This document shows, piece by piece, positions 6,484 to 16,276 of a DNA stretch of 64,000 nt (the stretch's first letter is position 1; every line of letters starts with the position of its first letter). The translations under genes and the position numbers were made by a program. Under the pieces are notes generated by a model. That model searched no databases. It was not told the DNA's origin and saw only the letters and a list, made by a program, of their open reading frames with translations. This DNA is from Chryseobacterium soldanellicola (GTDB taxonomy: Bacteria; Bacteroidota; Bacteroidia; Flavobacteriales; Weeksellaceae), in the NCBI RefSeq assembly GCF_900100115.1, contig NZ_FNKL01000001.1, positions 806,001 to 870,000 of the forward strand, in the 5' to 3' direction.

Positions 6484-7926
6484 TCACTTCCAGCCTCCGC
6501 CTAAGCTTTTATAAATATCGACAACAGTACTCAATTGTTGTTGTTTTGCTTCTACAAGCTCCATTTTTGCATCCAAAGCATCTCTTTGGTTTAAAAGGAC
6601 TTCCAGATAATCGGCTCTTGAATTTTTAAATAACTGATTTGCAATATCAATAGACTGTTCCAGGGCTTTTGTTTCCTGAGATTTTAACTGATAATACTGA
6701 TCAATATTTTTAACTTTTGACATTAAATTGGCCACATCCAGATACGCATTCAAAATCGTTTTGTCATACTCATACAGAGACTGGATCTGTTTTGCATCCG
6801 CAGTCTGGAAATTGGCTTTAATGGCACTTTTATTAATAAGCGGGCCGGCCAGCTCACCTACTAAATTATAAGCAATTGATTCCGGCATTTTTACTAAATA
6901 AGATGGTTTAAACGCTTCCAAACCTAGCGTTGCAGAGATTTCCAGTGAAGGATAAAACTCTTTTCTTGCGGCTTCAACGTCTAATTTTGATGATTTTAAT
7001 TCTAATTCAGCTTGTTTAATATCAGGGCGGTTCGCTAATAATTGTGACGGAATCCCCGTATAAACCGTTTGCGGAATTATCGACATAAAATCCTCTTTTG
7101 ATCTTATAATCGGTTGCGGATAACGGCCACAAAGCGCATTGATCTGATTTTCTTTTTCTACGATCTGCTGACGGATCGTGTATGCCGAAGCTTTTGATTT
7201 GGCTAATTCTGCTTCAAATTTCTTTACGGCTAATTCTGTTGCAGCGGCAGCTTCTTTTTGAATTTTAGAAATCTCTAAAGCTCTTTCCTGAAGCTTGGTA
7301 TATTGCTGAATAATATCCAGTTGATTATCCAAAGCCAGCAATTCATAATAATTATCAGCTACTTCTTCAATTAAATTAGAAAGAACAAAGTTTTTCCCTT
7401 CAACTGTTGAAAGATAATGGGCAACGGCAGCTTCTTTTTCTGTTCTTAATTTTTTCCAGATATCGATTTCCCAGTTTGCCATCAATCCACCTTCAAAATT
7501 TCCCAGCGGATCGGGCATTTCCCTGCCTTCTTCAATATCTGTGGTGGCATCACCGGCTCCTTCGCTCGTATAACGTCCGGCTTTGCTTACTCCTGCTCCT
7601 ATTCCGGCAGTAACGGTCGGTGTTAACCTTCCTTTTTTAGCAACAACTCCACTTTTTGCAATTTCAATTTCCTGCAAAGTGATCATGAGCTCCTGATTGT
7701 TTTTTAAAGCAGTTTCAATTAAAGCTACTAAATTAGGATCAGTGAAAAACTGTCTCCACGGCGTTGTTCCGCTGTTGTTGTTGGCGTCTTGTTGCTCTTC
7801 CTGATTAAAATTCTGAGGAATATTTTCTTTTACCTCATCTTTTATCACAGTCGCCATCGGCGCTTTACAGCTTGCTAAAACAAGCGATAAAGCAATGGCT
7901 GCTATATATTTATTATAAGTCTTCAT
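6484..7926 (-). CDS. outer-membrane efflux channel, TolC/NodT family lipoprotein
   Basis: This protein of about 480 residues forms the outer-membrane exit duct of a tripartite RND pump. It begins with a lipoprotein signal ending in LASC, typical of the NodT/OprM subgroup. Two outer-membrane-efflux repeats follow, each with a long coiled helix pair. The ATG at 7926 (MKTYNKY) gives a normal signal peptide; an in-frame ATG at 7938 adds MMEN. Either way the start overlaps the 3' end of the pump gene, which ends at 7913. It is the last gene of the operon and is followed by terminator-like hairpins. Confidence 0.93.
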   Translation of the reverse strand: MKTYNKYIAAIALSLVLASCKAPMATVIKDEVKENIPQNFNQEEQQDANNNSGTTPWRQFFTDPNLVALIETALKNNQELMITLQEIEIAKSGVVAKKGRLTPTVTAGIGAGVSKAGRYTSEGAGDATTDIEEGREMPDPLGNFEGGLMANWEIDIWKKLRTEKEAAVAHYLSTVEGKNFVLSNLIEEVADNYYELLALDNQLDIIQQYTKLQERALEISKIQKEAAAATELAVKKFEAELAKSKASAYTIRQQIVEKENQINALCGRYPQPIIRSKEDFMSIIPQTVYTGIPSQLLANRPDIKQAELELKSSKLDVEAARKEFYPSLEISATLGLEAFKPSYLVKMPESIAYNLVGELAGPLINKSAIKANFQTADAKQIQSLYEYDKTILNAYLDVANLMSKVKNIDQYYQLKSQETKALEQSIDIANQLFKNSRADYLEVLLNQRDALDAKMELVEAKQQQLSTVVDIYKSLGGGWK

Positions 7927-10900
7927 GTTTTCCATCATGTTTGTAAGGTTCTGTTTGTTCAGTTAAAGGATTTTCTTCTTCATATTTCGACAATCTGGAT
8001 TTTTCAGCAATTCGTCCGAAAATATAATACAATCCCGGAATAATCATTAATCCGAAAATAGTCCCGATTAACATCCCTCCGGCTGCGGCTGTACCGATTG
8101 TTCGGTTTCCTACAGCTCCCGGTCCGGTTGCCATCACTAATGGAATCAAACCTGCAATAAAGGCAAATGAAGTCATCAAGATCGGACGGAAACGAATCGC
8201 CGCTCCTTCAATCGCTGCTTTTGCAACAGGAACGCCTTCCGCTTTCCTTTGTACGGCAAATTCTACGATCAATACGGCATTTTTACCTAAAAGCCCGATT
8301 AACATAACCATTGCCACCTGCGCATAAATGTTGTTTTCCAATCCTAATAATTTCAGGCATAAAAATGCTCCGAAAATACCTGTCGGCAAGGATAAAATCA
8401 CCGGCAACGGCAGGATAAAACTTTCATATTGTGCAGAAAGAATTAAATAAACAAATCCTAAACACACCAGGAAAATAAATACAGCCTCATTCCCACGGCT
8501 TACCTCATCTTTTGAAATACCTGCCCAGTCGATCCCAAAACCTCTCGGAAGCGTCTTATCGGCAACCTCCTGAATGGCTTTAATTGCCTGTCCGGAACTG
8601 TAACCCGGCGCAGGAGTACCACTTACCTCGGAAGAATTATACATATTATGTCTCGTGATCTCAGATAAACCGTACACTTTTTCCAATTTCATGAAATCAG
8701 AATAAGGAACCATTTCACCTTTATCATTTTTAACATAAAGCTTTAATAAATCGCTTGGTAAAGCTCGATACTGCGGTCCTGCCTGAACAATCACCTTATA
8801 AGGTCTGTCGAAACGGATGAAACTCGTCTCATAATTCGAACCAATTAAAGTGGATAAATTATCCATTGCATTTTCGATGCTTACTCCTTTTTGTTCGGCT
8901 AAGTCATTATCGATCTTTAACATATACTGAGGGAAACTCGCTGAATAAAACGTAAATGCAGAACCCAATTCCGGGCGTTTCTGTAATTCTTTTACGAAAT
9001 CATTACTTACCGTTTCCATTTTTTTGTAATCCCCACTTCCTGCTTTATCCAGCAAACGAAGCTCAAAACCACCTGCAGCACCATAACCAGGAATAGAAGG
9101 TGGCTGGAAGAATTCTATATTGGCTCCCGGAATTTCCTTGGCTTTTGCTTCCAACTGCTCAATAATCTCGGCAGCTGATTCTTTACGTTCGCCCCAGTCT
9201 TTAAGGTTAATCAAACACGTTCCTGAGTTTGAACCTGTACCTTCCGTCAGAATTTCATAACCAGCCAATGATGAAACAGATTGTACTCCATCAATATCTT
9301 CTGAAGCTTTTTGTAGCTTTAATGCGATCTCATTCGTTCTTTCCAAAGTAGATCCCGGAGGAGTCTGAATAATCGCATAGATCATCCCCTGATCCTCACT
9401 TGGAATAAACCCGACCGGAAGTGAATTACTTAAAAAGAAAGTACATACACAGAAAACCAATAATAAAGGAAGTGTTATGATTTTTTTTGTTACTGTTTTA
9501 TTCAGCATCTTCTCATATCTTCCTGCTCCTTTTGTAAATAAATTATTGAATTTATCCAGGAATATAGTTACAGGAGTTTTCTTTTTAGGTTTACCATGAT
9601 TATTTTTCAGGATTAAAGCACATAATGCCGGTGTTAACGTTAACGCAACAACCCCCGAAAGGATAATTGAAGAAACCATCGTAATCGAAAACTGGCGATA
9701 GAAAACCCCAACCGGACCGGACATAAATGCCACCGGAATAAATACGGCTGCCATTACCAGTGTAATAGCGATGATCGCACCGCTGATCTCATGCATGGCT
9801 TCTTCCGTTGCCTTCAATGGCGAGAGATGTTTCTCTTCCATTTTGGCGTGCACAGCCTCGATGACGACAATAGCATCATCCACAACGATCCCGATTGCCA
9901 TGACTAAGGCAAACAATGAGATCATATTCAGGGTAATCCCAAATGCGGACATGATCGCAAAAGTTCCTATCAATGAAACAGGTACTGCCATCGTCGGAAT
10001 TAACGTTGAACGCCAGTCTCCCAAGAATAAAAATACCACAATTGCCACCAGGACAAAGGCTTCAAACAAAGTGTGGACTACTTTTTCAATAGAGGCATCC
10101 AAAAACCGAGAAACGTCATAGCTGATGTCATAATGCATTCCTTTTGGAAGATTATTTTTCTCAAGATCGGTCATCAAAGCTTTTACATTTTTGATAACGT
10201 CACTTGCATTAGAACCATAAGATTGCTTAATGGTAATCGCGGCAGACGGTTTTCCGTTTAATGTAGAATAGATATCATACATTGAGCTTCCAAACTCAAT
10301 ATCAGCCACATCTTTCAATCTTACAAACTCTCCACCGGATTTTGCTTTAAGAATGATATTTCCGTAATCTTTTTCGTTGCTGTAACGTCCCGGGTATTTC
10401 AAAATATATTCAAAAGACTGAGAACGTTTTCCGGAGCTTTCGCCCGTTTTTCCGGGAGATGCTTCCAAACTCTGCTCATTTAAAGCTTCCATTACTTCGT
10501 CTGCCGAAATGTTATAAGCTGTTAATCTGTCAGGTTTCAGCCAAACACGCATTGCGTATTCACGGGTTCCTAAGATATCGGCATCTCCGACTCCTTTAAT
10601 CCTTTTTAATTCAGAAAGAATATTAATATCTGCATAATTGAAAAGGAATTTCTGATTTGCCTTCGGGTCATCACTATACAAGTTAATATACATCAACATG
10701 TTAGGTTCTTCACGCGTGATCTTTACCCCTTCTCTTACTACGATCGGAGGTAATTTATTTACGGCAGAAGATACGTGATTCTGAACGTTTACGGCAGCAA
10801 CATTCGGGTCGGTTCCCAAATCAAAAACCACCTGAATAGAAGCTTCCCCATCATTTCCGGCATCGGAAGCCATGTATTTCATTCCAGGAACACCATTTAA

Positions 10901-11104
10901 TGATCTTTCTAACGGAATGATTACGGATTTAATCAACAATTCGTTGTTGGCTCCGGGATATTCTGCGGTGATATTTACTTTTGGAGGTGAAATTGAGGGA
11001 AACTGTGTCACCGGAAGCTTTACCAATGACAAGATTCCTAAAAATACGATAATCAATGAGATTACAATAGACAGAACAGGTCTGCGAATGAATTTCTTAA
11101 ACAT
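7913..11104 (-). CDS. RND multidrug efflux transporter, HAE1/AcrB type
   Basis: This 1063-residue inner-membrane proton antiporter has the expected length and the duplicated 12-helix architecture. The proton-relay aspartates lie in TM4 (GIVVDDAIVVIEAV), and the partner lysine lies in the second half (GKNAVLIVEF). The N-terminus (FIRRPVLSIVISL) and porter-domain segments such as FPSISPPKVNI are classical. It is flanked by its adaptor (20-nt gap upstream) and its outer-membrane channel (overlap downstream), so the complex is encoded complete. Substrates cannot be read from the sequence. Confidence 0.96.
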   Translation of the reverse strand: MFKKFIRRPVLSIVISLIIVFLGILSLVKLPVTQFPSISPPKVNITAEYPGANNELLIKSVIIPLERSLNGVPGMKYMASDAGNDGEASIQVVFDLGTDPNVAAVNVQNHVSSAVNKLPPIVVREGVKITREEPNMLMYINLYSDDPKANQKFLFNYADINILSELKRIKGVGDADILGTREYAMRVWLKPDRLTAYNISADEVMEALNEQSLEASPGKTGESSGKRSQSFEYILKYPGRYSNEKDYGNIILKAKSGGEFVRLKDVADIEFGSSMYDIYSTLNGKPSAAITIKQSYGSNASDVIKNVKALMTDLEKNNLPKGMHYDISYDVSRFLDASIEKVVHTLFEAFVLVAIVVFLFLGDWRSTLIPTMAVPVSLIGTFAIMSAFGITLNMISLFALVMAIGIVVDDAIVVIEAVHAKMEEKHLSPLKATEEAMHEISGAIIAITLVMAAVFIPVAFMSGPVGVFYRQFSITMVSSIILSGVVALTLTPALCALILKNNHGKPKKKTPVTIFLDKFNNLFTKGAGRYEKMLNKTVTKKIITLPLLLVFCVCTFFLSNSLPVGFIPSEDQGMIYAIIQTPPGSTLERTNEIALKLQKASEDIDGVQSVSSLAGYEILTEGTGSNSGTCLINLKDWGERKESAAEIIEQLEAKAKEIPGANIEFFQPPSIPGYGAAGGFELRLLDKAGSGDYKKMETVSNDFVKELQKRPELGSAFTFYSASFPQYMLKIDNDLAEQKGVSIENAMDNLSTLIGSNYETSFIRFDRPYKVIVQAGPQYRALPSDLLKLYVKNDKGEMVPYSDFMKLEKVYGLSEITRHNMYNSSEVSGTPAPGYSSGQAIKAIQEVADKTLPRGFGIDWAGISKDEVSRGNEAVFIFLVCLGFVYLILSAQYESFILPLPVILSLPTGIFGAFLCLKLLGLENNIYAQVAMVMLIGLLGKNAVLIVEFAVQRKAEGVPVAKAAIEGAAIRFRPILMTSFAFIAGLIPLVMATGPGAVGNRTIGTAAAGGMLIGTIFGLMIIPGLYYIFGRIAEKSRLSKYEEENPLTEQTEPYKHDGKHEDL

Positions 11105-11124
11105 ACTTCTTCATTTATAGAGTC

Positions 11125-12210
11125 CTACTCTGCTTTTAATTTCAATGATTCAAGAACTTTTTTCGGATCCTGATACTTCGTCTGAACTTTTTGGTCATCT
11201 TTCACTTTCTGCACTCCTTCCAGAAGGAATTTATCCCCTTGTGAAAGTCCGGAAGCTACTACATATAAGTCTGGAAGCTCATAAGCCACTTTAATATTTT
11301 TAGATCTTACCTTTCCGTCATTACCCACCACGAAAACATATTTCTGATCCTGAATTTCGTAGGTTGCTTTCTGCGGAATGATCAGGGCATTTTTCAATGG
11401 TAAAGTCATTCTTACTTTTCCTGTTTCGCCATTTCTCAGTAATTTATTCGGATTTGGGAATTTTGCTCTGAAAGCGATATTTCCTGTTTCGTTATCAAAT
11501 TCGCCTTCAATCGTTTGGATCATTCCTTTTTGTGGAAAGGCATCTCCGTTTGCCATAATTAATGTTACTTCATTACTTCCTCTATCATTCACATGAGTTT
11601 GATAATTCAAATATTCAGGTTCTGAAACGTTGAAATAACTGTACATATCTCCATTGTCGGAAAGTGATGTTAAAAGATCTCCTTCATCGATCAAGCTTCC
11701 CAGCTTTAAAGGAATTCTGTTGATAATTCCCGAAAACGGAGCTTTAATATCCGTAAACGACAGGTGGATCTGCGCCAGTTTTGCTTCTGCGTTGGCGGCG
11801 TCCAGCTTAGCTTTTGCCATTAACCTTTCATTCTTAGAAACAATATTGTTACTGGCCAGCGTACTTGCATTTCTCAGCTCAATGGTGGCTTGTTCCACTT
11901 CAGCTTTAGCTTTTAATAATTCTGCCTGATACAATTGAGGCATAATTCTGAACAAAGTCTGCCCCTGGTGGACAAATTGACCTTCGTCTACATAAATCTT
12001 TTCAAGAAAACCTTTTTCCTGAGCACGAACTTCAATGTTCTTTACAGACTGAATCTGCGCTACATATTCTTTATCGATCACCGTATCCATTTTCACGGGA
12101 GTGGTAACCGGATAAACTGTAGCTTCTTCTTTTTCTTCTTTTTTGCCGTTGCAATTTGTCAACAACAAAATACTACTTAGCGCAATGCTTGCGACAACTC
12201 TTTTCATCAT
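11125..12210 (-). CDS. RND periplasmic adaptor (membrane fusion protein)
   Basis: The adaptor bridges pump and outer-membrane channel. From the ATG at 12210, or the adjacent ATG at 12207, it has a lipoprotein signal ending in LTNC. It then shows a biotinyl/lipoyl-like barrel (VRAQEKGFLEKIYVDEGQFV), an alpha hairpin, and the beta-barrel signature IKAPFSGIINR. A longer frame opening at 12300 would add 30 residues with no signal character, so I reject it. It is the first gene of the three-gene efflux operon. No TetR or AraC repressor lies beside it, which leaves regulation open. Confidence 0.93.
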   Translation of the reverse strand: MMKRVVASIALSSILLLTNCNGKKEEKEEATVYPVTTPVKMDTVIDKEYVAQIQSVKNIEVRAQEKGFLEKIYVDEGQFVHQGQTLFRIMPQLYQAELLKAKAEVEQATIELRNASTLASNNIVSKNERLMAKAKLDAANAEAKLAQIHLSFTDIKAPFSGIINRIPLKLGSLIDEGDLLTSLSDNGDMYSYFNVSEPEYLNYQTHVNDRGSNEVTLIMANGDAFPQKGMIQTIEGEFDNETGNIAFRAKFPNPNKLLRNGETGKVRMTLPLKNALIIPQKATYEIQDQKYVFVVGNDGKVRSKNIKVAYELPDLYVVASGLSQGDKFLLEGVQKVKDDQKVQTKYQDPKKVLESLKLKAE

Positions 12211-12358
12211 AATTCTAGAGCTTATATAAATCGTTAATGTTTTAAATGAAATAAAAAATTGGTAATGAGTATTTGAGCGGTGTGAGCTTACCAACAACAC
12301 AACGCAGAATATTTCCCACTCGAAATGAAGAGCAGAAAATTAACCGTAAAAAGAGATT

Positions 12359-12748
12359 TTAAATTCTGATAGAACGGATAAAAATGTATTTTTTTACCAA
12401 TAAAGCATGAAGAACAAGATCTTCGAATGCCAATTTAAGGCGCTCACGAAAACGCAACCCAAAAATATATAATAAACTGAAAACACATGCAAAAACAATA
12501 ACTGCCTGCACCGTATCAGAAAGCTGAAAGTCATTTTCATTAAATTCAAATGAGGAACTCCCGGCATCATCCAGCTGCTGCTGAACAGAAAGCTTCTCAA
12601 AAGTCTGGTTTAAACGGTTGGCGTGTTTAGGCATATGATGAGAAACCGGACCCGAATAATCGTTTCGTAAAGTAGTAACCTGAATTTTGCTTCCTATCAC
12701 AAAAAACAGGAATAAGCCGGTTAAAAAATATACTAGGTATGTTCTCAT
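12359..12748 (-). CDS. small membrane protein of unknown function
   Basis: This protein of about 129 residues starts MRTYLVYF. It has a transmembrane helix near residues 4-21, a soluble stretch with HHMPKHANRLNQ, and a second hydrophobic segment around 80-97, followed by a basic tail. It lies 150 nt upstream of the efflux adaptor on the same strand and may be co-transcribed with it. I chose the ATG at 12748; an upstream start at 12769 overlaps a possible -7 box on the minus strand (12759-12766). I recognise no family. A role as an efflux accessory factor is only suggested by position. Confidence 0.55.
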   Translation of the reverse strand: MRTYLVYFLTGLFLFFVIGSKIQVTTLRNDYSGPVSHHMPKHANRLNQTFEKLSVQQQLDDAGSSSFEFNENDFQLSDTVQAVIVFACVFSLLYIFGLRFRERLKLAFEDLVLHALLVKKYIFIRSIRI

Positions 12749-12769
12749 TTTGAAGTGGCAAATGTACAT

Positions 12770-13276
12770 TTAGATTTGTATACAATCATAATAGATTAAC
12801 AAAGTTTAACGCTCCTTTAAATTAACTGAAAGGGCTTTACGACTGCAAAAACGGAATATTAAGATTGATTTTCAGCTATAATTTCCGGCCGTTTCCCAGC
12901 GAAAAATTTTAAATACAAAAAGTAAAAAATCAATTTGAATATCAATTTGAATTAAATTTTTAAATATAACTAAGAATTATTTTTAAAATTATATTTATAT
13001 ATTGAATTATTCACAAAAAAATTAATGTAGAAAAAGTAAATAACCATTCGTGAATATTCATTTACAATAACTTATCATGAGAAAAAATAATATCAAGTAA
13101 AAGGTAAATTTTGCGCTTATTTTAGGTTAAAACAACATCATTTTAAGAATTTTAAACATCAATTAAAATATTAATACTTAATTAATTTATCTAAAATTAA
13201 CATATACATTGTAAAAAAAGTTGTAAATTTATGGAATATTAACACTTAACCATGAATCACGAAATCACTTATTATT
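12770..13276. other. AT-rich divergent intergenic region
   Basis: These 507 bp separate the small membrane protein from a lipoprotein gene on the other strand. I see no coding potential and no strong terminator. The visible structure is a weak inverted repeat, GTAAAT (13036-13041) with ATTTAC (13060-13065), around an inner GAATATTC, plus long A/T runs. It presumably holds the promoters of both flanking genes. Confidence 0.4.
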
Positions 13277-13678
13277 ATGAAAAAATTAGTACAACCAGTC
13301 GTAATGGCCCTTTTTGCCCTTTCATTAACAGCATGTAGGCACTCTGCAAAAGAAGGAGAAATGCTTACCGCAACCAATACAACAACTTCTACAGCAAGCA
13401 AAGATGAGATTACAAAAAATGTTTTTACGGATAGTTATGGAGATCAGATGGAAGTAGCTGTAAATCACACCAATAATACAATTACTATACATCTTGACGG
13501 TAAAACCTACGAACTTAAAAAAAACGATGACCTGCCGGATTATACGGCCTCCAATGCCGAATACCAATATTCCGACATCAATGGGAATATTACTTTTCTA
13601 AAGAAAAATATAGACATGGTTTTGTTCCATTTGAAAAGTGATAAGAACCGCTCTTCAAACAAAATGGCATCTTATTAG
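13277..13678 (+). CDS. lipoprotein with MliC-like C-terminal part
   Basis: This 133-residue lipoprotein has a signal ending in LTAC (Cys20), a threonine- and serine-rich linker, and a compact beta domain. The domain segment ITIHLDGKTYELKKN, followed by a glycine/asparagine turn and ITFLKK, recalls the fold of membrane-bound C-type lysozyme inhibitors. The resemblance is weak. It lies 25 nt upstream of the META-domain lipoprotein, so the two are probably one operon, ended by the terminator at 14167. META proteins and MliC-like domains often keep company in envelope-stress lipoproteins, which is an inference here. Confidence 0.65.
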   Translation: MKKLVQPVVMALFALSLTACRHSAKEGEMLTATNTTTSTASKDEITKNVFTDSYGDQMEVAVNHTNNTITIHLDGKTYELKKNDDLPDYTASNAEYQYSDINGNITFLKKNIDMVLFHLKSDKNRSSNKMASY

Positions 13679-13703
13679 CATATCACAATCACAAAATTTA
13701 AAT

Positions 13704-14138
13704 ATGAAAACTTTATACAATTTTCTTACAGCACTAATATTTGTCTCATTTGTAGTGGCATGCAAACCTGTACCGACTACTCCACAAGCCTCAACAGATA
13801 TTACGGGAAAAACGTGGAAGCTTACGGAAATCAACGGACAGCCGATTAAGCTTAAGGATCCGAAAAGAAATCCTTTCTTTAAACTAAATATGGCAAGTAT
13901 GCGATATGAAGGCAATGGCGGCTGTAATGGAGTTGGCGGAACTTTTGAAATAAAACCGGAAGCCATGCGCATAAAATTCAACCAGGGAATGTCTACAATG
14001 ATGGCCTGTGATGATCTCGAAACCGAACAATTATTCACTAAAGCATTGCTAGCTGCAGATAATTATTCTGTAAACGGAAATACCTTAACACTAAACAAAG
14101 CAAAAATGGCCCCTTTGGCGAAATTTGTCTTACAATAA
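13704..14138 (+). CDS. META-domain (HslJ-like) lipoprotein
   Basis: The protein is 144 residues from the ATG at 13704. It has a lipoprotein signal ending in VVAC and a META domain: GKTWKLTEINGQPI near the start, GNGGCNGVGGTFEI in the middle, STMMACDDLETEQLFTKAL, and a terminal beta strand. The GGCNG and MMAC cysteines are family hallmarks. A longer frame starting at 13638 overlaps the preceding gene and adds no signal peptide, so it is not the likely start. In Escherichia coli the related HslJ is a heat-inducible membrane protein linked to novobiocin resistance. The role here is unknown. Confidence 0.88.
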   Translation: MKTLYNFLTALIFVSFVVACKPVPTTPQASTDITGKTWKLTEINGQPIKLKDPKRNPFFKLNMASMRYEGNGGCNGVGGTFEIKPEAMRIKFNQGMSTMMACDDLETEQLFTKALLAADNYSVNGNTLTLNKAKMAPLAKFVLQ

Positions 14139-14166
14139 ATAATTTATAATAAAACACATTCATATA

Positions 14167-14206
14167 GAGGTACCTGCATAATAACGCAGGCACCTCATTT
14201 TTTTTT
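14167..14206 (+). terminator. terminator of the META lipoprotein operon
   Basis: GAGGTACCTGC (14167-14177) pairs with GCAGGCACCTC (14186-14196) and is followed by a run of eight or more T residues. Confidence 0.9.
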
Positions 14207-14278
14207 CATCCGAATAAGCAAAAAACTTTCTCAAGCTTGTGTTTAAATATGATATGTTTAGATTGAAGGAATTTAAAT

Positions 14279-15583
14279 TTACTTAATTGCTGTGGCATAA
14301 ATGCTGCTTTCTGACCATGTTCCGCCAAAATTCTGGATGGTTGTAGCTGAATTCGGCCCACCTCCCGTGACGGTAGCTCCTACAATATATCTGTACGTTT
14401 TATTTGCTCCGGAAGTATTATTAATAAAAACAGCTCCCTGAAATACATCAAACTGTTGAGGATTTGTGCTTACACCGGGACCCTGCACCCGGAAGCTCAT
14501 CAGAGACGGGCCGCCGTTTACATCTGCTGATCTTGTGGCAACCGCTCCTACAGCTACATTTTGATCTGTAAATGTACTTCTTACAAACATCCAGTCATCG
14601 GTGTCCAAAGTTCCAACAGTCTGTGCAAGCTGTGTGATCGTAACCGCCCATCTTCCGGGAGGCAAAGTAATGTATCGCCCTGTGTATTTATAGTCACTGT
14701 TATTGACAAAGGGAATATTGATTCCGGAGCCCGTTAAAGCACCTACAACTGCTTCTGCAACAGGAGTTTTCCATTCTGCAGTACCATTTCCGTCTGTAGC
14801 GGTTAATACAGAACCTACAGTTACCGAACCTGGCGTTGCATTTTCAAATCTTCTTGTTCCGATCGTATGAAAATTAGTTTGCGGGTTTGTAGTTCCTATT
14901 CCAACTTTTCCGGTTTTGTTTAGCGTCATTAATGCATTTCCATCGGCTGGAGCTCCTGCAAAAATTTGTAAAACATTGGCTGCTGCACCAAAACCGTAGA
15001 AATCATCACCGGCGGTACTGTTCCATAATGCCAGTTTCTTTCCGTTTGACTGGCCCAGGTCCAATAAATTGTTTGGTGAGGTAGTTCCGATCCCCACTCT
15101 GTTATTCGCTGCATCAACAGAAAAAGTATTTCCGTCTACAGAAAAAGCATTGATTGCCGAGCCTGTAAAAGCCAGAGTATTTGCGTTCTGGGCTACCGTA
15201 CGATTTCCTGCCAAAGAACCGTTTGAGTTATAAATATTTGTGTCTTTATCATTAATGGTTCCAGAATTTAGCTTTATCCAATTAGTTCCGTCGAAATAAT
15301 AATATCCTACAGAATTAATATTTACAGCTTTTCCTGTTTGTGTACCGGTTGTAGCATTATTTACAAAAATCAGGGTTGAGGTAGCAATTCCATCCATTGA
15401 CTGCGCCCGCAACCTGTCGATTCGAGGGACAAGAAGTCCTTCCGGAGCTTTAGAAGTTCCTGTTGCAGATTTAGCAACAATATCAAAAGTTGAAGCCGGA
15501 TTTGGCGTGTTAATACCGACTTGAGCGTTAGCAAAACTTGCAAATGACAAGGCAAAACATGTCAAAGTAATTTTGTTTTTCAT
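14279..15583 (-). CDS. secreted cell-surface protein with VGINTPNPAS-type N-terminus
   Basis: This protein of about 434 residues has a signal peptide ending in FANA, followed by QVGINTPNPASTFDI. That opening is a well-known start of flavobacterial surface proteins. Two later repeats resemble tail-fibre-like beta segments (VGIGTTSPNNLLDLG and VGIGTTNPQTNFHTIG). The C-terminal third (from about residue 290) looks like a compact beta domain, with RWAVTITQLAQT and a YRYIVGATVTGGG stretch. No T9SS type A or B sorting domain is visible at the C-terminus. The start is the ATG at 15583; an upstream ATG at 15619 would place 12 residues before the signal. Precise function is unknown. Confidence 0.75.
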   Translation of the reverse strand: MKNKITLTCFALSFASFANAQVGINTPNPASTFDIVAKSATGTSKAPEGLLVPRIDRLRAQSMDGIATSTLIFVNNATTGTQTGKAVNINSVGYYYFDGTNWIKLNSGTINDKDTNIYNSNGSLAGNRTVAQNANTLAFTGSAINAFSVDGNTFSVDAANNRVGIGTTSPNNLLDLGQSNGKKLALWNSTAGDDFYGFGAAANVLQIFAGAPADGNALMTLNKTGKVGIGTTNPQTNFHTIGTRRFENATPGSVTVGSVLTATDGNGTAEWKTPVAEAVVGALTGSGINIPFVNNSDYKYTGRYITLPPGRWAVTITQLAQTVGTLDTDDWMFVRSTFTDQNVAVGAVATRSADVNGGPSLMSFRVQGPGVSTNPQQFDVFQGAVFINNTSGANKTYRYIVGATVTGGGPNSATTIQNFGGTWSESSIYATAIK

Positions 15584-15619
15584 TTTTCTTAGTGTTTGTA
15601 TTAATAATATCCTTTTCAA

Positions 15620-15954
15620 TTATTATTAAAGTATAGTTTAATTTTTAAATGAATCTGGATGTAGTATAAAATTTTAAGAATAGTTTCAGTTGACTTTTAA
15701 CAATAATAAATGTTAGTGAAAATGTCATATTCGCAAAACTTGGTTGCAAATCTAGAACCAAAAACTATAAAAAGCAGTACTGCAATTCTACTTAAAATTT
15801 ATAAATATCTAAAAATCAATACATTAAAAACACGCCTCAAGTAAGTTTGAAGTATAAAAAAAATGAAAAAATCAGGAGGTTTTTTTAGAATTATCTATTA
15901 TTTTTAATGATAAAAATAATTTTTACACAGCAAAAAATAATCAAAACAAAAAAA
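15620..15954. other. intergenic region between surface protein and SemiSWEET genes
   Basis: These 335 bp of AT-rich sequence include the promoter region of the minus-strand surface protein. I found no RNA gene, long hairpin or coding frame. Confidence 0.4.
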
Positions 15955-16215
15955 TTACTTGGATTTTTTATAAATGATACAGCAAATTAAAAGAGTGATA
16001 TTGAGAAGCACAGAAAATGAATTTGAAAGAATAATGGGTAATTCATCCTGTAAGAAACCGTACCAAACCCATAAAGAAAGGCCGGAAATAAGCACTAATA
16101 ACATAACCCATGAGATGTCGTCTGCATTTTTTTCCTTCAAAACTTTTATTAATTGCGGAAGCATCGCCGCTGAAGTTAAAATCCCTGCAACAATACCTAA
16201 AACATTTTCATTCAT
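15955..16215 (-). CDS. SemiSWEET sugar transporter (PQ-loop/MtN3 family)
   Basis: This 86-residue membrane protein has three predicted transmembrane helices and the PQ motif in AAMLPQLIKV at residues 17-26. These are the hallmarks of SemiSWEET half-transporters, which dimerise to move small sugars across the inner membrane. A tryptophan-rich second helix (SLWVWYGF) fits the family. The gene is followed by the AT-rich gap and preceded on the same strand by a TPR/HTH regulator that ends 2 nt after the frame at 16277. A regulatory link is possible but not shown. Confidence 0.88.
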   Translation of the reverse strand: MNENVLGIVAGILTSAAMLPQLIKVLKEKNADDISWVMLLVLISGLSLWVWYGFLQDELPIILSNSFSVLLNITLLICCIIYKKSK

Positions 16216-16276
16216 AGCATTTAATTCTAATCGTAATGAAGATAAGAATTTTCGCTATATTCTCGAAATATATTTA